Under the pieces are notes generated by a model. It was not told where the DNA came from and made no database searches. It saw only the letters and a program-made list of their open reading frames with translations. DNA of 64,000 nucleotides, from assembly GCF_041365695.1 (NCBI RefSeq), contig NZ_JBGFSJ010000002.1:248001-312000 (forward strand), in the 5' to 3' direction. Source of the DNA: Rhodosalinus sp041365695. Its GTDB lineage: Bacteria > Pseudomonadota > Alphaproteobacteria > Rhodobacterales > Rhodobacteraceae. A program made the position numbers and the translations under genes. Numbering within the stretch: the first letter of the stretch is position 1; every line of letters begins with the position of its first letter. This document shows positions 8,252-17,102 of the stretch, one piece after another.

Positions 8252-9145
8252 ATGATCCGGATTGCCGTTGCCGTCGCGCTCGTCCTTTTCGCCCTGCCGG
8301 CCGCCGCGCAGGAGCGCCGCGCCAGCCACTGCATCGCCGTCGCCGAGCAGGCGCCGGGGCTACACTACCTGCACCGCGCTTCGGCCGCCGGGCCCGAACG
8401 CCTCTGGCGCGCCCACGAGGGCACCCACGCGGCAGGCGGCACGGCGTCCCATACCGAGCCCTTGCCAGAAAACACGGTGCGGCTGCATTTCATCGCGCAC
8501 GCCTCCTTTCTGCTGCGTACCCATGGCGGGCTTACGGCGGTCACGGACTACACCGGATTCATCGGGAACACCGCGCTCATTCCCGATGTCGTGACGATGA
8601 ACCACGCCCATGAAACGCACTGGACGGCCAACCCCGACCCGGCGATCCCCCATGTGCTGCGCGGCTGGGGGGAGGCGTTCGGGGAAGGAGTCGACCATCA
8701 CCTCGATCTCGGCGAGATGCTGGTGCGCAACGTGTCCACTGACATCCGCTCGGGCTTCGGCGGGGCCGACGAACCCAAAGGCAATTCGATCTTCGTCTTC
8801 GAGGTGGCGGGGCTCTGCATCGGGCATCTGGGGCACCTGCACCACGTTCCCACCGACGAACAGTTCGCCGCGCTCGGACGGCTCGATGTCGTGATGGCGC
8901 CGGTGGACGGGGGCTATACGCTTCGGCTGTCGGACATGATCGCCACGCTGAAGCGCCTGCGGTCTTCGGTCGTGCTGCCGATGCACTGGTTCTCGGGCCA
9001 ATCGCTGGGCGCGTTCCGCGCGGGCATGGCCGACGAATTCGCCATCGTGGATCAGGGCGCGCCCTACATCGACATCAGCCTCGCCACGCTTCCGGACCGG
9101 CCCACCGTCGTGTTCCTCCAGCCCGCCTGGCTGCGGGACGAGTGA
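8252..9145 (+). CDS. Exported metallo-beta-lactamase-fold protein
   Basis: This 297-residue protein has a signal peptide (MIRIAVAVALVLFALPAAAQ) and a UlaG-like metallo-beta-lactamase fold. The metal-binding loop reads HAHETH instead of HxHxDH, so the usual aspartate is Thr. Further candidate ligands are in GHLGHLHH and LPMHWF. The ATG at 8252 follows an AGGAGG ribosome site and places the signal peptide at the N-terminus. Similar exported proteins occur in other Rhodobacterales. The substrate is unknown. Confidence 0.85.
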   Translation: MIRIAVAVALVLFALPAAAQERRASHCIAVAEQAPGLHYLHRASAAGPERLWRAHEGTHAAGGTASHTEPLPENTVRLHFIAHASFLLRTHGGLTAVTDYTGFIGNTALIPDVVTMNHAHETHWTANPDPAIPHVLRGWGEAFGEGVDHHLDLGEMLVRNVSTDIRSGFGGADEPKGNSIFVFEVAGLCIGHLGHLHHVPTDEQFAALGRLDVVMAPVDGGYTLRLSDMIATLKRLRSSVVLPMHWFSGQSLGAFRAGMADEFAIVDQGAPYIDISLATLPDRPTVVFLQPAWLRDE

Positions 9146-10575
9146 TGGCGGACGGCCAGCCCCATCTCGTCTCCGCCGACGCCGGCTTCGCGGAACGCCT
9201 TTCCGCACGGCTGGGGGCGGGCGCGATCGGCCCGCTCGCGCCGGGCTATCTCGAAGAGCCCCGCGGACGCTGGCAGGGGCAGGGCGGCGTGCTGGTGCGC
9301 CCCGCCAGCGCCGAGGAGGTCGCGGCCGTGATCCGCGCCGCCGCGGAGGCGCGGGTGCCGGTCCTGCCCTATGGCGGCGGCACCGGGCTGGTGGGCGGGC
9401 AGATCGCGCCGGAGGGCCCCGCCCCGGTCATCCTGTCGCTGGAGCGGATGACCGCGATCCGCTCGGTCACGCCGGAAGAGAACGTCCTCGTGGCCGAGGC
9501 GGGCGCGATCCTCGCCGACGTGCAGGCCGCCGCGGCCGGCGCCGGGCGGCTTTTCCCACTCTCGCTCGCCTCGGAAGGCAGTGCGCGCATCGGCGGGCTT
9601 CTGGCCACCAACGCGGGCGGCGTCAACACGCTGCGCTACGGCAACGCCCGGGCGCTCTGCCTCGGCCTCGAGGCGGTGCTGCCCGACGGTTCGCTCTGGC
9701 ACGGCCTCACGCCGCTCAGGAAGGACAACGCGGGCTACGATCTGCGCGACCTGCTGATCGGCTCCGAGGGCACGCTCGGCGTGATCACCGCAGCCTCGCT
9801 CGCGCTGCACCCGCGCCCGGCGGGCGAAGGCACGGCGCTTCTGGCCGTGAAAAGCCCCGCGGCCGCGCTTGGGCTGCTCGCGCTGGCCCGCGACCAGCTC
9901 GGCGACGGGATCAGCGCCTTCGAACTGATGCACCGGCAGGGCTTCGACTTCCTGGCCGAGACCATGCCCGAGACGCGCCTGCCCTGGCCGGAGCCGCCGG
10001 AATGGTCGGTGCTGATCGAGGTGGGGCTGCCGCGCGGGCTCGACCCCGCCGGGGCACTGGAGACGCTTTTCGAACACGCGCTCGAGGCGGGTCTGTCGGA
10101 TGACGGGATCGTGGCGCAGTCCGAGGCGCAGCGCGCCGAGTTCTGGGCGGTGCGCGAGCGCATACCCGAGGCCAACCGCCACATCGGCGCGATCTCGAGC
10201 CACGACATCTCCGTGCCGCTGGCCGCGATCCCCGAACTCATCGACCGCGCGGGCCCCGCGCTGGCGAAGATCGGGGCGTTCCGCCTCAACTGCTTCGGCC
10301 ATGTGGGCGATGGCAACCTGCACTACAACGTCTTTCCCGTCGCGGGGCAGGGGCGCGCGGATGACGCGGCCCGGCGCGACGACATCAAGCGCTGCGTGCA
10401 CGACCTGGTGCACGCGCTCGGCGGGTCGGTTAGTGCCGAGCACGGCGTCGGGCGCCTCAAGGTCGAGGATCTGGAACGCTACGCCGACCCGGCCAAGCTT
10501 TCGGCCATGCGCGCGATCAAGGCGGCGCTCGATCCGATGGGCATCATGAATCCGGGCGCCGTTCTGCGGGCCTGA
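9145..10575 (+). CDS. FAD-linked oxidase of the D-2-hydroxyacid dehydrogenase (GlcD-like) family
   Basis: The 476-residue flavoprotein has an N-terminal PCMH-type FAD domain (about 35-215; motifs PYGGGTGLVGG and GLLATNAGGVNTLRYGN). A C-terminal FAD-oxidase domain follows, with the CFGHVGDGNLHYN metal-site motif and the terminal DPMGIMNPGAVL. This is the layout of D-2-hydroxyglutarate and D-lactate dehydrogenases. The exact substrate cannot be assigned. The start overlaps the preceding stop; a GTG at 9142 is an alternative. Confidence 0.93.
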   Translation: MADGQPHLVSADAGFAERLSARLGAGAIGPLAPGYLEEPRGRWQGQGGVLVRPASAEEVAAVIRAAAEARVPVLPYGGGTGLVGGQIAPEGPAPVILSLERMTAIRSVTPEENVLVAEAGAILADVQAAAAGAGRLFPLSLASEGSARIGGLLATNAGGVNTLRYGNARALCLGLEAVLPDGSLWHGLTPLRKDNAGYDLRDLLIGSEGTLGVITAASLALHPRPAGEGTALLAVKSPAAALGLLALARDQLGDGISAFELMHRQGFDFLAETMPETRLPWPEPPEWSVLIEVGLPRGLDPAGALETLFEHALEAGLSDDGIVAQSEAQRAEFWAVRERIPEANRHIGAISSHDISVPLAAIPELIDRAGPALAKIGAFRLNCFGHVGDGNLHYNVFPVAGQGRADDAARRDDIKRCVHDLVHALGGSVSAEHGVGRLKVEDLERYADPAKLSAMRAIKAALDPMGIMNPGAVLRA

Positions 10576-10587
10576 CGCGCGCCTGCC

Positions 10588-11190
10588 TCAGAAGCTTTCG
10601 CGCGCGGTAAGCTCCTCGCGCCGGTCCTGCACCGCGCGCTTGCGCGCGAACACCTCCATGCGCGGCTGCCAGTCGTAGCGGACATCCTCCGCGATCGGCG
10701 ACCAGAAGAGAACGCCGCCCTTGCGCCACGGATCCACGACGATGCCGTCATACATGCTGTCGCCGCGGCTGCTGAGGATGGCCGTGCTGTGCTCGATCCG
10801 GAAGGGGTTGAAGGCGTTGGCGATGGCGTAATGCACCTCGAGCGTCTCGAAGTTCTCCTGCTCGAGCCGCGCGCCCAGATCCACCGACCAGTGCCAGCAA
10901 AGGCCGCGCGGTTTAAGACCCGCATTCACCTTCGCGTTGTGCACGAGGGGCGGATCCACGATCCGGTATTCGAGGGCGAGGCGATGCGTCGTGTCATAGG
11001 TCAGCCGCGCCGCGCGGGCGGCCTCCTCGGGGTCGACGTCGGGGCCGAGCGCCAGAAGCCCCAGGCGCAGCTCATCGATCTCGGCGGCGGTGCCGGGGGG
11101 CGGCGGGCCCTCGCGCGGTGCGGCGCACCCCGCAAGGCCAAGCGCGGTGACGAGAAGGCAAAGACGAGCCAGGGCAGGCAGGATTGTCAC
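10588..11190 (-). CDS. Conserved lipoprotein of unknown function
   Basis: The 200-residue protein begins with a lipoprotein signal peptide and lipobox (ALGLAGCAA, Cys about 22), so it is probably anchored in the envelope. The mature part contains CWHWSVDLGARLEQENF and IVVDPWRKGGVLFWSPI, with His/Asp residues suggestive of a catalytic or binding pocket. I do not recognise a named domain. It converges with the upstream dehydrogenase, 12 bp stop to stop. Function is not assigned. Confidence 0.8.
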   Translation of the reverse strand: MTILPALARLCLLVTALGLAGCAAPREGPPPPGTAAEIDELRLGLLALGPDVDPEEAARAARLTYDTTHRLALEYRIVDPPLVHNAKVNAGLKPRGLCWHWSVDLGARLEQENFETLEVHYAIANAFNPFRIEHSTAILSSRGDSMYDGIVVDPWRKGGVLFWSPIAEDVRYDWQPRMEVFARKRAVQDRREELTARESF

Positions 11191-11306
11191 GGCACTCGCA
11201 CGATCTTGGACGGGTTGCTTAGCTGGCTATCGCGGTCCCCGCGGCCTGTCGAGCCGACTTGCGCGCGCCTCACGAATTTGTGGCGGCGCATGCGGCCCTG
11301 GGGGTC

Positions 11307-11837
11307 TCAAGCGCCCTCGAACGCGCAAAGCGCGTGCACGTCCATGCCCAGCGCCTCGAGCTTGCGGCGTCCGCCAAGTTCCGGCAGTTCGATCACGAAG
11401 GCGCAGCCGACGATGTCGCCGCCCAACCGCTCCACGAGGCGGATGCCGGCCTCGGCGGTGCCGCCGGTGGCCAGCAGATCGTCGACGATCAGCACAGACT
11501 GGCCGGGCGCGATCGCGTCGTCGTGCACTTCCATCACCGCTTCGCCGTATTCGAGCGTGTAGCTTTCCGAGATCGTGGCGGCCGGAAGCTTGCCCTTCTT
11601 GCGGATCGGCACGAAACCCGCGCCGAGCTGGTGCGCGACGGCGCCCCCCAGGATGAAGCCGCGTGCCTCGAGGCCCGCGACCATGTCGATGCGCCGGCCG
11701 GCATGGGGATGCAGCATCCGATCCACCGCCATGCGAAACCCGCGCGGGTCGGCGAACAGCGTCGTCACGTCGCGAAAGAGAATTCCTTCATGGGGGAAGT
11801 CCACGATGGTGCGGATGTAATCCTTGACGTCGTTCAT
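11307..11837 (-). CDS. apt: Adenine phosphoribosyltransferase
   Basis: Apt salvages adenine to AMP with PRPP. The 176-residue protein has the canonical length and start (VKDYIRTIVDFPHEGILFRD). The PRPP-binding motif VLIVDDLLATGGT is intact. It lies 57 bp downstream of mtnP on the same strand. This is logical because MtnP releases adenine from methylthioadenosine and Apt recycles it. Confidence 0.96.
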   Translation of the reverse strand: MNDVKDYIRTIVDFPHEGILFRDVTTLFADPRGFRMAVDRMLHPHAGRRIDMVAGLEARGFILGGAVAHQLGAGFVPIRKKGKLPAATISESYTLEYGEAVMEVHDDAIAPGQSVLIVDDLLATGGTAEAGIRLVERLGGDIVGCAFVIELPELGGRRKLEALGMDVHALCAFEGA

Positions 11838-11894
11838 GCGAAACTCTTCCTGCAGGAATGTGGGGGCGCGGCGCGCGTCGGCGTGCTTGCGGTG

Positions 11895-12767
11895 TCAATC
11901 CAGCACCCGGCCCGCGATCGGGCGCAGCCGGCCCACCATCTCGGAGTCGCGGGCGTCCCGCGCGGTGATGATCGCGTGTTCGAGCGCCCGGTCGCACCCT
12001 TCCGGGCAGGGCGCGTGCGGGCCCAGAAGCCCGGGCAGCGCGGCGAGCATGCGGCGCGCGGTCTCGGCATTGGCGGCGGCGGTCTTCAGGATCTCGGTCA
12101 CCTCGACCTCCCCGTGGTCCGGATGCCAGCTGTCGTAATCTGTGACCATGGCGACGGAGGCGTAGCAGAGCTCCGCCTCCCGCACGAGGCGCGCCTCGGG
12201 CATGTTGGTCATCCCGATCACGTCCGCGCCCCACACATCGCGGTAGAGGCGGCTTTCGGCCAGGGTGGAGAACTGCGGGCCCTCCATGGCGAGGTAGGTG
12301 CCGCCCCGGTGCACGGTCGCGCCCGCCGCCGCCGCGGCGGCCTCGGCCGCGTCCATCAGCCGGCGACAGGTGGGGTGGGCGAGGCTCACATGGGCCACGC
12401 AGCCGGGGCCGAAAAAGCTTTGCGCCCGGCCCTTCGTGCGGTCGATGAACTGGTCCACGATCACGAAGTCGCCGGGCTTCATGGCCTCGCGGAACGAGCC
12501 CACCGCCGAGACCGAGACGAGGTCGGTCACGCCCAGCATCTTCATCGCCGCGACGTTGGCGCGATAGGGCACCGAGGCGGGGTCGAGTGGGTGGCCGCGC
12601 CCGTGGCGGGGCAGGAACGCCATGGCCACGCCGTCGAGCCGCCCGGTCAGGACCGAATCCGAGGGCGCGCCCCAGGGTGTCTCGACCGTGCGCCAGTGCG
12701 GCTGCGCAAGCCCCTCCACCTCGTAAAGGCCCGAGCCCCCGATCACCCCGATCATGCGTTCCGCCAT
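11895..12767 (-). CDS. mtnP: S-methyl-5'-thioadenosine phosphorylase
   Basis: MtnP phosphorolyses methylthioadenosine to adenine and methylthioribose-1-phosphate. The 290-residue protein starts MAERMIGVIGGSGLYEVEG. It contains the PNP/UDP phosphorylase signatures LPRHGRGH, VSAVGSFREAMKPGDFV and MEGPQFST, then the adenine-pocket motif IGMTNMPEARL. The frame is open further upstream, but the ATG at 12767 gives the family length. It probably forms one unit with apt. Confidence 0.95.
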   Translation of the reverse strand: MAERMIGVIGGSGLYEVEGLAQPHWRTVETPWGAPSDSVLTGRLDGVAMAFLPRHGRGHPLDPASVPYRANVAAMKMLGVTDLVSVSAVGSFREAMKPGDFVIVDQFIDRTKGRAQSFFGPGCVAHVSLAHPTCRRLMDAAEAAAAAAGATVHRGGTYLAMEGPQFSTLAESRLYRDVWGADVIGMTNMPEARLVREAELCYASVAMVTDYDSWHPDHGEVEVTEILKTAAANAETARRMLAALPGLLGPHAPCPEGCDRALEHAIITARDARDSEMVGRLRPIAGRVLD

Positions 12768-12819
12768 CCGTGCCGTTCCCTTTGCTGGCTTTCCCCGCGC
12801 AGTCTTGCCCGCAGCCGGG

Positions 12820-12843
12820 CGAAAGGAAAAGGGCAAGAGCCCT
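12820..12843 (-). terminator. Intrinsic terminator downstream of the XRE regulator gene
   Basis: On the minus strand a 5-bp stem (AGGGC/GCCCT, 4-nt loop) is followed by TTTTCCTTTC. It begins 19 nt after the regulator's stop codon and precedes mtnP, so it should separate the two transcripts. Confidence 0.5.
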
Positions 12844-12861
12844 CCCTGCAAGGTCGCGCGT

Positions 12862-13722
12862 CTAGGCGAGCGCGGCGCGCAGCGGGGCGAGATGTGCGGC
12901 GAAGTCGCGGTCCGAGACCGTGGCCTCGCGCACGAGCCAGTCGAAATGCTGCACGAAGGCCTGCACCCGCGCGCTGTCGCGGAAGGCGAGGTAGTTCCGC
13001 CCGACATAGAGCACCGCCAGCATCGGCCCGAACACCGTGACCGGCGCGGAATAGACCCGCCGCGCATCGAACAGGAAGATTCGCAGCCGCGGATAGAACT
13101 GGTCGTTGAGCTCCAGCAGACGGTCGATCTGGCCCAGGCGAATCTCTCGTGACAGGCCGGAATAATACCCTTCGGCGGCGGCGAAGCTGTCGATCTCGAA
13201 AAGCGGCATCGCGATCTCGTAGTCCGATTGCGCGCTCCGCATCCAGGCCAGCCGGTCCTGCGCGGCGCCGATCGCCTGCTGCGCGGTGCGGCCCAGATGG
13301 GGCGAATACTCCCATTCGAGCATCGCTTGGGTCTTGAGCATGTCGGGCAGCCCGGCGGGAACGTGGCGGATCTTGTAGCCCTCCGCCTCGCGATGCCAGG
13401 CGAAGATCTGCTCGTCCACGAGCGCCCGGGGCGCCTCTGTCAGGGTGAGTGAGTTGGCCATGATCTCGGCCGCGCTTTCGGGCCGGTCGGAGAGCGAGAG
13501 CAGCCAGTCCGCCGAGACGCGCAGCGCCGCGGCGCATTCGCCGACCACCTGCGCGTTCGGCAGCCGCGCGCCGCCCTCCTTGAGAAGCTGCGAGACGGTG
13601 GAGCGGTCCACGCCGATCGCGCGGGCGAGCGCGCTCTGGCTGGTCTGCGTGACGTCCATCGCCTGGCGGAGCCGTTGGCGGAATTGTTCCGCGCGGCGGC
13701 GTTTGTCGATAATCTGCGTCAT
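12862..13722 (-). CDS. XRE-family transcriptional regulator with a large C-terminal sensor-like domain
   Basis: The 286-residue protein has an N-terminal Cro/CI-type helix-turn-helix (about residues 18-75; SQSALARAIGVDRSTVSQLLKEG). A C-terminal region of about 200 residues follows that I cannot place in a named family (text such as YYSGLSREIRLGQIDRLLELNDQFYPRLRIFLFDARR). It is transcribed divergently from a fatty acid desaturase gene, and a short inverted repeat lies at its own start. Control of itself and of the desaturase is a reasonable inference. Confidence 0.88.
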   Translation of the reverse strand: MTQIIDKRRRAEQFRQRLRQAMDVTQTSQSALARAIGVDRSTVSQLLKEGGARLPNAQVVGECAAALRVSADWLLSLSDRPESAAEIMANSLTLTEAPRALVDEQIFAWHREAEGYKIRHVPAGLPDMLKTQAMLEWEYSPHLGRTAQQAIGAAQDRLAWMRSAQSDYEIAMPLFEIDSFAAAEGYYSGLSREIRLGQIDRLLELNDQFYPRLRIFLFDARRVYSAPVTVFGPMLAVLYVGRNYLAFRDSARVQAFVQHFDWLVREATVSDRDFAAHLAPLRAALA

Positions 13723-13725
13723 GTG

Positions 13726-13739
13726 GTGATTTGTATCAC
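13726..13739. promoter_or_regulatory. Inverted repeat, candidate operator of the XRE regulator
   Basis: GTGAT-TTGT-ATCAC forms a perfect 5-bp inverted repeat with a 4-bp centre. It starts 4 bp upstream of the regulator's ATG, in the 107-bp divergent region shared with the desaturase gene. The size and position suit a dimeric helix-turn-helix autorepressor. Binding is inferred. Confidence 0.45.
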
Positions 13740-13829
13740 ATTCGCGGCGTTTTGTTAATCATATACGGAATTCCGCAGCACATCGTCCGCTGATACTCGT
13801 TCTGCGGTTTCAGACAATCGGAGACGTGA

Positions 13830-14846
13830 ATGACGACGCAACCACGCGGCTTGCAACGTGACGCCCTGTGCCCGGATGCCCGGGCGGCGACGACGGACCT
13901 TTCGGGGCCCGTTCTCTCCGCCAAGGCCCCTCCGGACGCCCGCGCGCATCCCCGCACCGCCCGGAGGGTGGAGTGGCCCACGCTCGCGCTTCTGGTCGGT
14001 GCCTACGGCGTCTGGGCGCTCGGCACCACCTGGGCCGCGGCGTTCTGGCTTCCTCTCGGCATCGTGCTGGTGGCGCTTTCGGGGGCGCTGCACTCCTCGC
14101 TCAGCCACGAGGTGCTGCACGGCCATCCGTTCCGCAATCCGCTTCTGAACGCGGCGCTGGTCTTCCCCGCGCTGACGCTCGTCGTGCCCTACCTGCGCTT
14201 CAAGGACACGCATCTCGCCCACCACAACGACGCGATCATCACCGACCCCTACGACGATCCGGAAAGTAACTACCGCGATCCGCGGGTCTGGGCGCGGCTG
14301 CCCGCGTGGCAGAAGCGCCTGCTGGCGTTCAACAACACGCTCGCCGGGCGGCTTCTGGTGGGGCCCGCCATCGGGCAGTGGGCCTTCATGGCCACCGACT
14401 GGCGCGCGATCCGCGCGGGCGACCGCCGGGTGCTGGCCGGCTGGCTCCTGCACGTGCCGGCGGTGGCGCTGGTCGTCTTTTGGATGGGCGCGGTCGCGGC
14501 GATGCCGTGGTGGGCCTATCTCGCCTCGGTCTACGGCGCGCTCTCGATCCTGAAGATCCGCACCTTCCTCGAACACCAGGCGCATGAGAAACCCCGCGCG
14601 CGCACCGTGATCGTGGAGGATCGCGGGCCGCTTTCCCTGCTGTTCCTGAACAACAACCTGCACGTCGTGCACCACATGCACCCGCGCGTGCCCTGGTACC
14701 GGCTTCCCGCGGTCTATGCCGCGAATCGCGCGCATTACCTCGCGCGGAACGACAGCTACCGCTACGCGAGCTACGCAGAGGTGTTCGCGCGCTACTTCCG
14801 CCGCGCCAAGGATCCCGTGCCGCATCCGCTCTGGCCAAGGGGCTGA
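13830..14846 (+). CDS. Membrane fatty acid desaturase
   Basis: The 338-residue membrane di-iron desaturase carries the three histidine boxes in SHEVLHGH, HLAHHND and NNLHVVHHMHP. Hydrophobic segments lie between them (about residues 52-85, 105-125 and 205-240). The product is likely an unsaturated or otherwise modified acyl chain, but beta-carotene-ketolase-like activities share these boxes. It is divergent from the XRE regulator, which may sense lipid state. Regiospecificity cannot be read from sequence. Confidence 0.9.
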   Translation: MTTQPRGLQRDALCPDARAATTDLSGPVLSAKAPPDARAHPRTARRVEWPTLALLVGAYGVWALGTTWAAAFWLPLGIVLVALSGALHSSLSHEVLHGHPFRNPLLNAALVFPALTLVVPYLRFKDTHLAHHNDAIITDPYDDPESNYRDPRVWARLPAWQKRLLAFNNTLAGRLLVGPAIGQWAFMATDWRAIRAGDRRVLAGWLLHVPAVALVVFWMGAVAAMPWWAYLASVYGALSILKIRTFLEHQAHEKPRARTVIVEDRGPLSLLFLNNNLHVVHHMHPRVPWYRLPAVYAANRAHYLARNDSYRYASYAEVFARYFRRAKDPVPHPLWPRG

Positions 14847-14866
14847 AACCGCGCCAGTAGGAAGCG

Positions 14867-15769
14867 ATGGAGCTCTGGATCCTCGTCACCCTCCTGGCCG
14901 CCGCGTTCCAGACCCTGCGTTTCACGCTGCAGAAGGTGCTGCGCATGGGGGCGCTCAGCACCGTCGGCGCGACCTTCGCGCGCTTCGCCTACTCCGCGCC
15001 GCTGGTGACGCTCGCGCTCTCGGCCTACCTCGCAGTCACCGGCGGCGGCCTTCCTGCAACCGGCGCGCTTTTCTGGGCCTACGCCTTGGCCGGCGGCACC
15101 GCGCAAGTGCTGGCCACGGCCTGCGTGGTCGCGCTCTTCGGGGCGCGGAACTTCGCTGTCGGCATCACCTTCAAGAAGACCGAGGTCGTTCAGACGGCGG
15201 TCGTGGGGGTTGCGCTTCTGGGCGAGCGCATCTCCTGGGCGGCCTTCGCCGCGATCCTGCTCGGGCTCTTCGGCGTCTGGCTCCTTTCGGCCGCGCCGGG
15301 CGAGGTGGTGCGCGGCTGGCGGCGCCTGGCCAACCGCGCCGCGGCGCTCGGGCTGGGCTCGGGGTTCCTGTTCGCGATCTCCTCCGTCTGCTACCGCGGC
15401 GCGACCCTCGAGGTGGCGAGCGAAGACCCGCTCCTCCGCGCGGGCGTCACGCTGGCGGCCGTGACCGCGGCGCAGATGATCGGGATGGCGTTCTACCTGC
15501 GCGCCTGCGAGCCCGGCCAGCTCGCCGCGGTCTGGGGCGCGCGCTGCGTGGCGCTCTGGGTCGGGCTTTCGAGCATGGCGGGCAGCTTCTGCTGGTTCCT
15601 CGCCTTCACGCTCCAGACGGCGGCGCTCGTGAAGGCCGTGGGGCAGGTTGAGCTCATCTTCTCGCTGGCGATCACCGTGCTCGTGTTCCGCGAGCGAGTG
15701 AGTCGCACGGAACTCGCCGGGATCGCGCTGCTCTCGGCCTCGGTGGTGAGCCTCGTCCTCCTCGCCTGA
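14867..15769 (+). CDS. EamA/DMT-family transporter
   Basis: The 300-residue protein is almost wholly hydrophobic, with about ten helices arranged as two EamA repeats, the layout of drug/metabolite exporters. The second repeat contains ALVKAVGQVELIFSLAITV, typical of the family. It lies 20 bp after the desaturase gene on the same strand. The substrate is unknown. Confidence 0.88.
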   Translation: MELWILVTLLAAAFQTLRFTLQKVLRMGALSTVGATFARFAYSAPLVTLALSAYLAVTGGGLPATGALFWAYALAGGTAQVLATACVVALFGARNFAVGITFKKTEVVQTAVVGVALLGERISWAAFAAILLGLFGVWLLSAAPGEVVRGWRRLANRAAALGLGSGFLFAISSVCYRGATLEVASEDPLLRAGVTLAAVTAAQMIGMAFYLRACEPGQLAAVWGARCVALWVGLSSMAGSFCWFLAFTLQTAALVKAVGQVELIFSLAITVLVFRERVSRTELAGIALLSASVVSLVLLA

Positions 15770-15775
15770 CGCGCC

Positions 15776-16477
15776 TCAGCCCGCCGCGAGCGGGCTCTTG
15801 CCCCGCAGCCGCAGGAACAGGCTTTCCTCGTCGGTGTTCCGGAAGAAGGGGACCGAGGGCGGCGGGCCGGGATCGGCGAGCCGCCCGGCCACCTCGGCGA
15901 GGACCACCTCGGTGATGAAGGGCAGGTCCACCTCCCGCGCGCGGGCGAGCGGCACCCATTTCAGATGGCTCAGTTCGTCCTGCGCGCGGCTGAAATCGTC
16001 GGGGTCCGAGGCCAGCCGGTCGGCGTCCACGAGGAAGAAGCGCGCGTCGAAGCGGCGCGGCCGGCCCGGGGGGGTGATCGCGCGGAAGACGAAGCTGAGC
16101 CCCGCCGCGCTGGGCACGTGGCCGGTGGCGGCGAACTCCGTCCAGTCCACGCCGGGCGTGCCCTGCCAGCGTCCGGGCGCGCCCAGGATGAGGCCCGTCT
16201 CCTCCCAGAGTTCGCGCACGGCCGCCGCGGTGAGCGCGGGGCCGAGGTTCGGGGCCGCGTCCTCGGCCAGCCGCGCGGCGCAGACCTCGTGAAGCCCCTC
16301 TGCCAGCGGGACCTCGGCGTCGCGCGGATCGACCGCGCCGCCGGGAAAGACGAACTTGTTGGGCATGAAGGCCGCGGCCGCCCCGCGCTGCCCCATCAGG
16401 ATGCGCGGCTCCGTGGCCCGGTCGCGCAGGACGATCACCGAGGCGGCGTCGCGGATCGGCGTGCTGTCGGCGGTCAT
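15776..16477 (-). CDS. NUDIX hydrolase
   Basis: NUDIX enzymes hydrolyse nucleoside diphosphates linked to another moiety. The 233-residue protein has FPGGAVDPRD and the Nudix core REL-x-EETG (AAAVRELWEETGLILG), separated by a long insertion as in the RNR/CoA-diphosphatase-like group. The ATG at 16477 is chosen because the conserved ASVIVLRD strand follows at once. It lies 20 bp downstream of the DUF983 gene and converges with the DMT exporter gene. The substrate is not predictable. Confidence 0.9.
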   Translation of the reverse strand: MTADSTPIRDAASVIVLRDRATEPRILMGQRGAAAAFMPNKFVFPGGAVDPRDAEVPLAEGLHEVCAARLAEDAAPNLGPALTAAAVRELWEETGLILGAPGRWQGTPGVDWTEFAATGHVPSAAGLSFVFRAITPPGRPRRFDARFFLVDADRLASDPDDFSRAQDELSHLKWVPLARAREVDLPFITEVVLAEVAGRLADPGPPPSVPFFRNTDEESLFLRLRGKSPLAAG

Positions 16478-16497
16478 GGCTCCCCCTGGATGGCGGG

Positions 16498-16890
16498 TCA
16501 GGCCGGATCCTCGCCGAAGCCGTGCATCAGCCGCGACCACTGGAAGGCCACCACCATCCCTTTCAGTCTCGGCAAGAGATACAGCGAGAGGCCGACGCAG
16601 CCAACCGCGAAGATGGTGAAGAGAACCAGCGGCTCGGGCCGCCACGCCATGAACACCATGAGCAGAAGCGGCGCCATCACGTGTCCGACGATGAGGATCG
16701 TGAGATAGGCGGGTCCGTCATCCGCGCGATGGTGGTGCAGCTCCTCGCGGCAGACGGTGCAGGCGTTGCGCACCTCGAGGTAACCCGAAAGCAACGGGCC
16801 CTGGCCGCAGCTCGGGCAGCGCCGCCGCCATCCGCGCCAGAGCGCCGGAAGGGCCGGGCGCGGGTCGGGAATGGTCGTGTGATCTTGCAT
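16498..16890 (-). CDS. DUF983 zinc-ribbon membrane protein
   Basis: The 130-residue protein has an N-terminal zinc ribbon (CPSCGQG and CTVCREEL, about residues 25-52), the conserved HHHRADDGPAYLT stretch and two membrane helices. In many alphaproteobacteria a DUF983 gene lies between ctaE and SURF1, suggesting a part in oxidase assembly. Here it is about 12.4 kb away, upstream of a Nudix hydrolase. The role is therefore inferred from the family only. Confidence 0.88.
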   Translation of the reverse strand: MQDHTTIPDPRPALPALWRGWRRRCPSCGQGPLLSGYLEVRNACTVCREELHHHRADDGPAYLTILIVGHVMAPLLLMVFMAWRPEPLVLFTIFAVGCVGLSLYLLPRLKGMVVAFQWSRLMHGFGEDPA

Positions 16891-17102
16891 CGTCTCACCT
16901 CGCTCGCGTGCCGCCCACACTGCCCTGCCATGCCCATGCCCGAAACGCGGCAGCCTGTCCTTGCGGCGGGATGCCGCGCTCGCGGCGGCCCCCTTGCGGC
17001 GGCATTCGGCGATGGAACGCGCGCCGCGCGTCGTACCAGCCTGCGACCCCGGACGCAAAGGACCCGGGTCCTGACCAAAACGCGACACCAAGGAGACCAG
17101 AC

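Noticed and set aside
17014..17037. Possible ECF promoter GGAAC then CGTACC before the EF-hand gene
   Set aside because: The spacing is only 13 bp, shorter than known ECF promoters. I could not support it.
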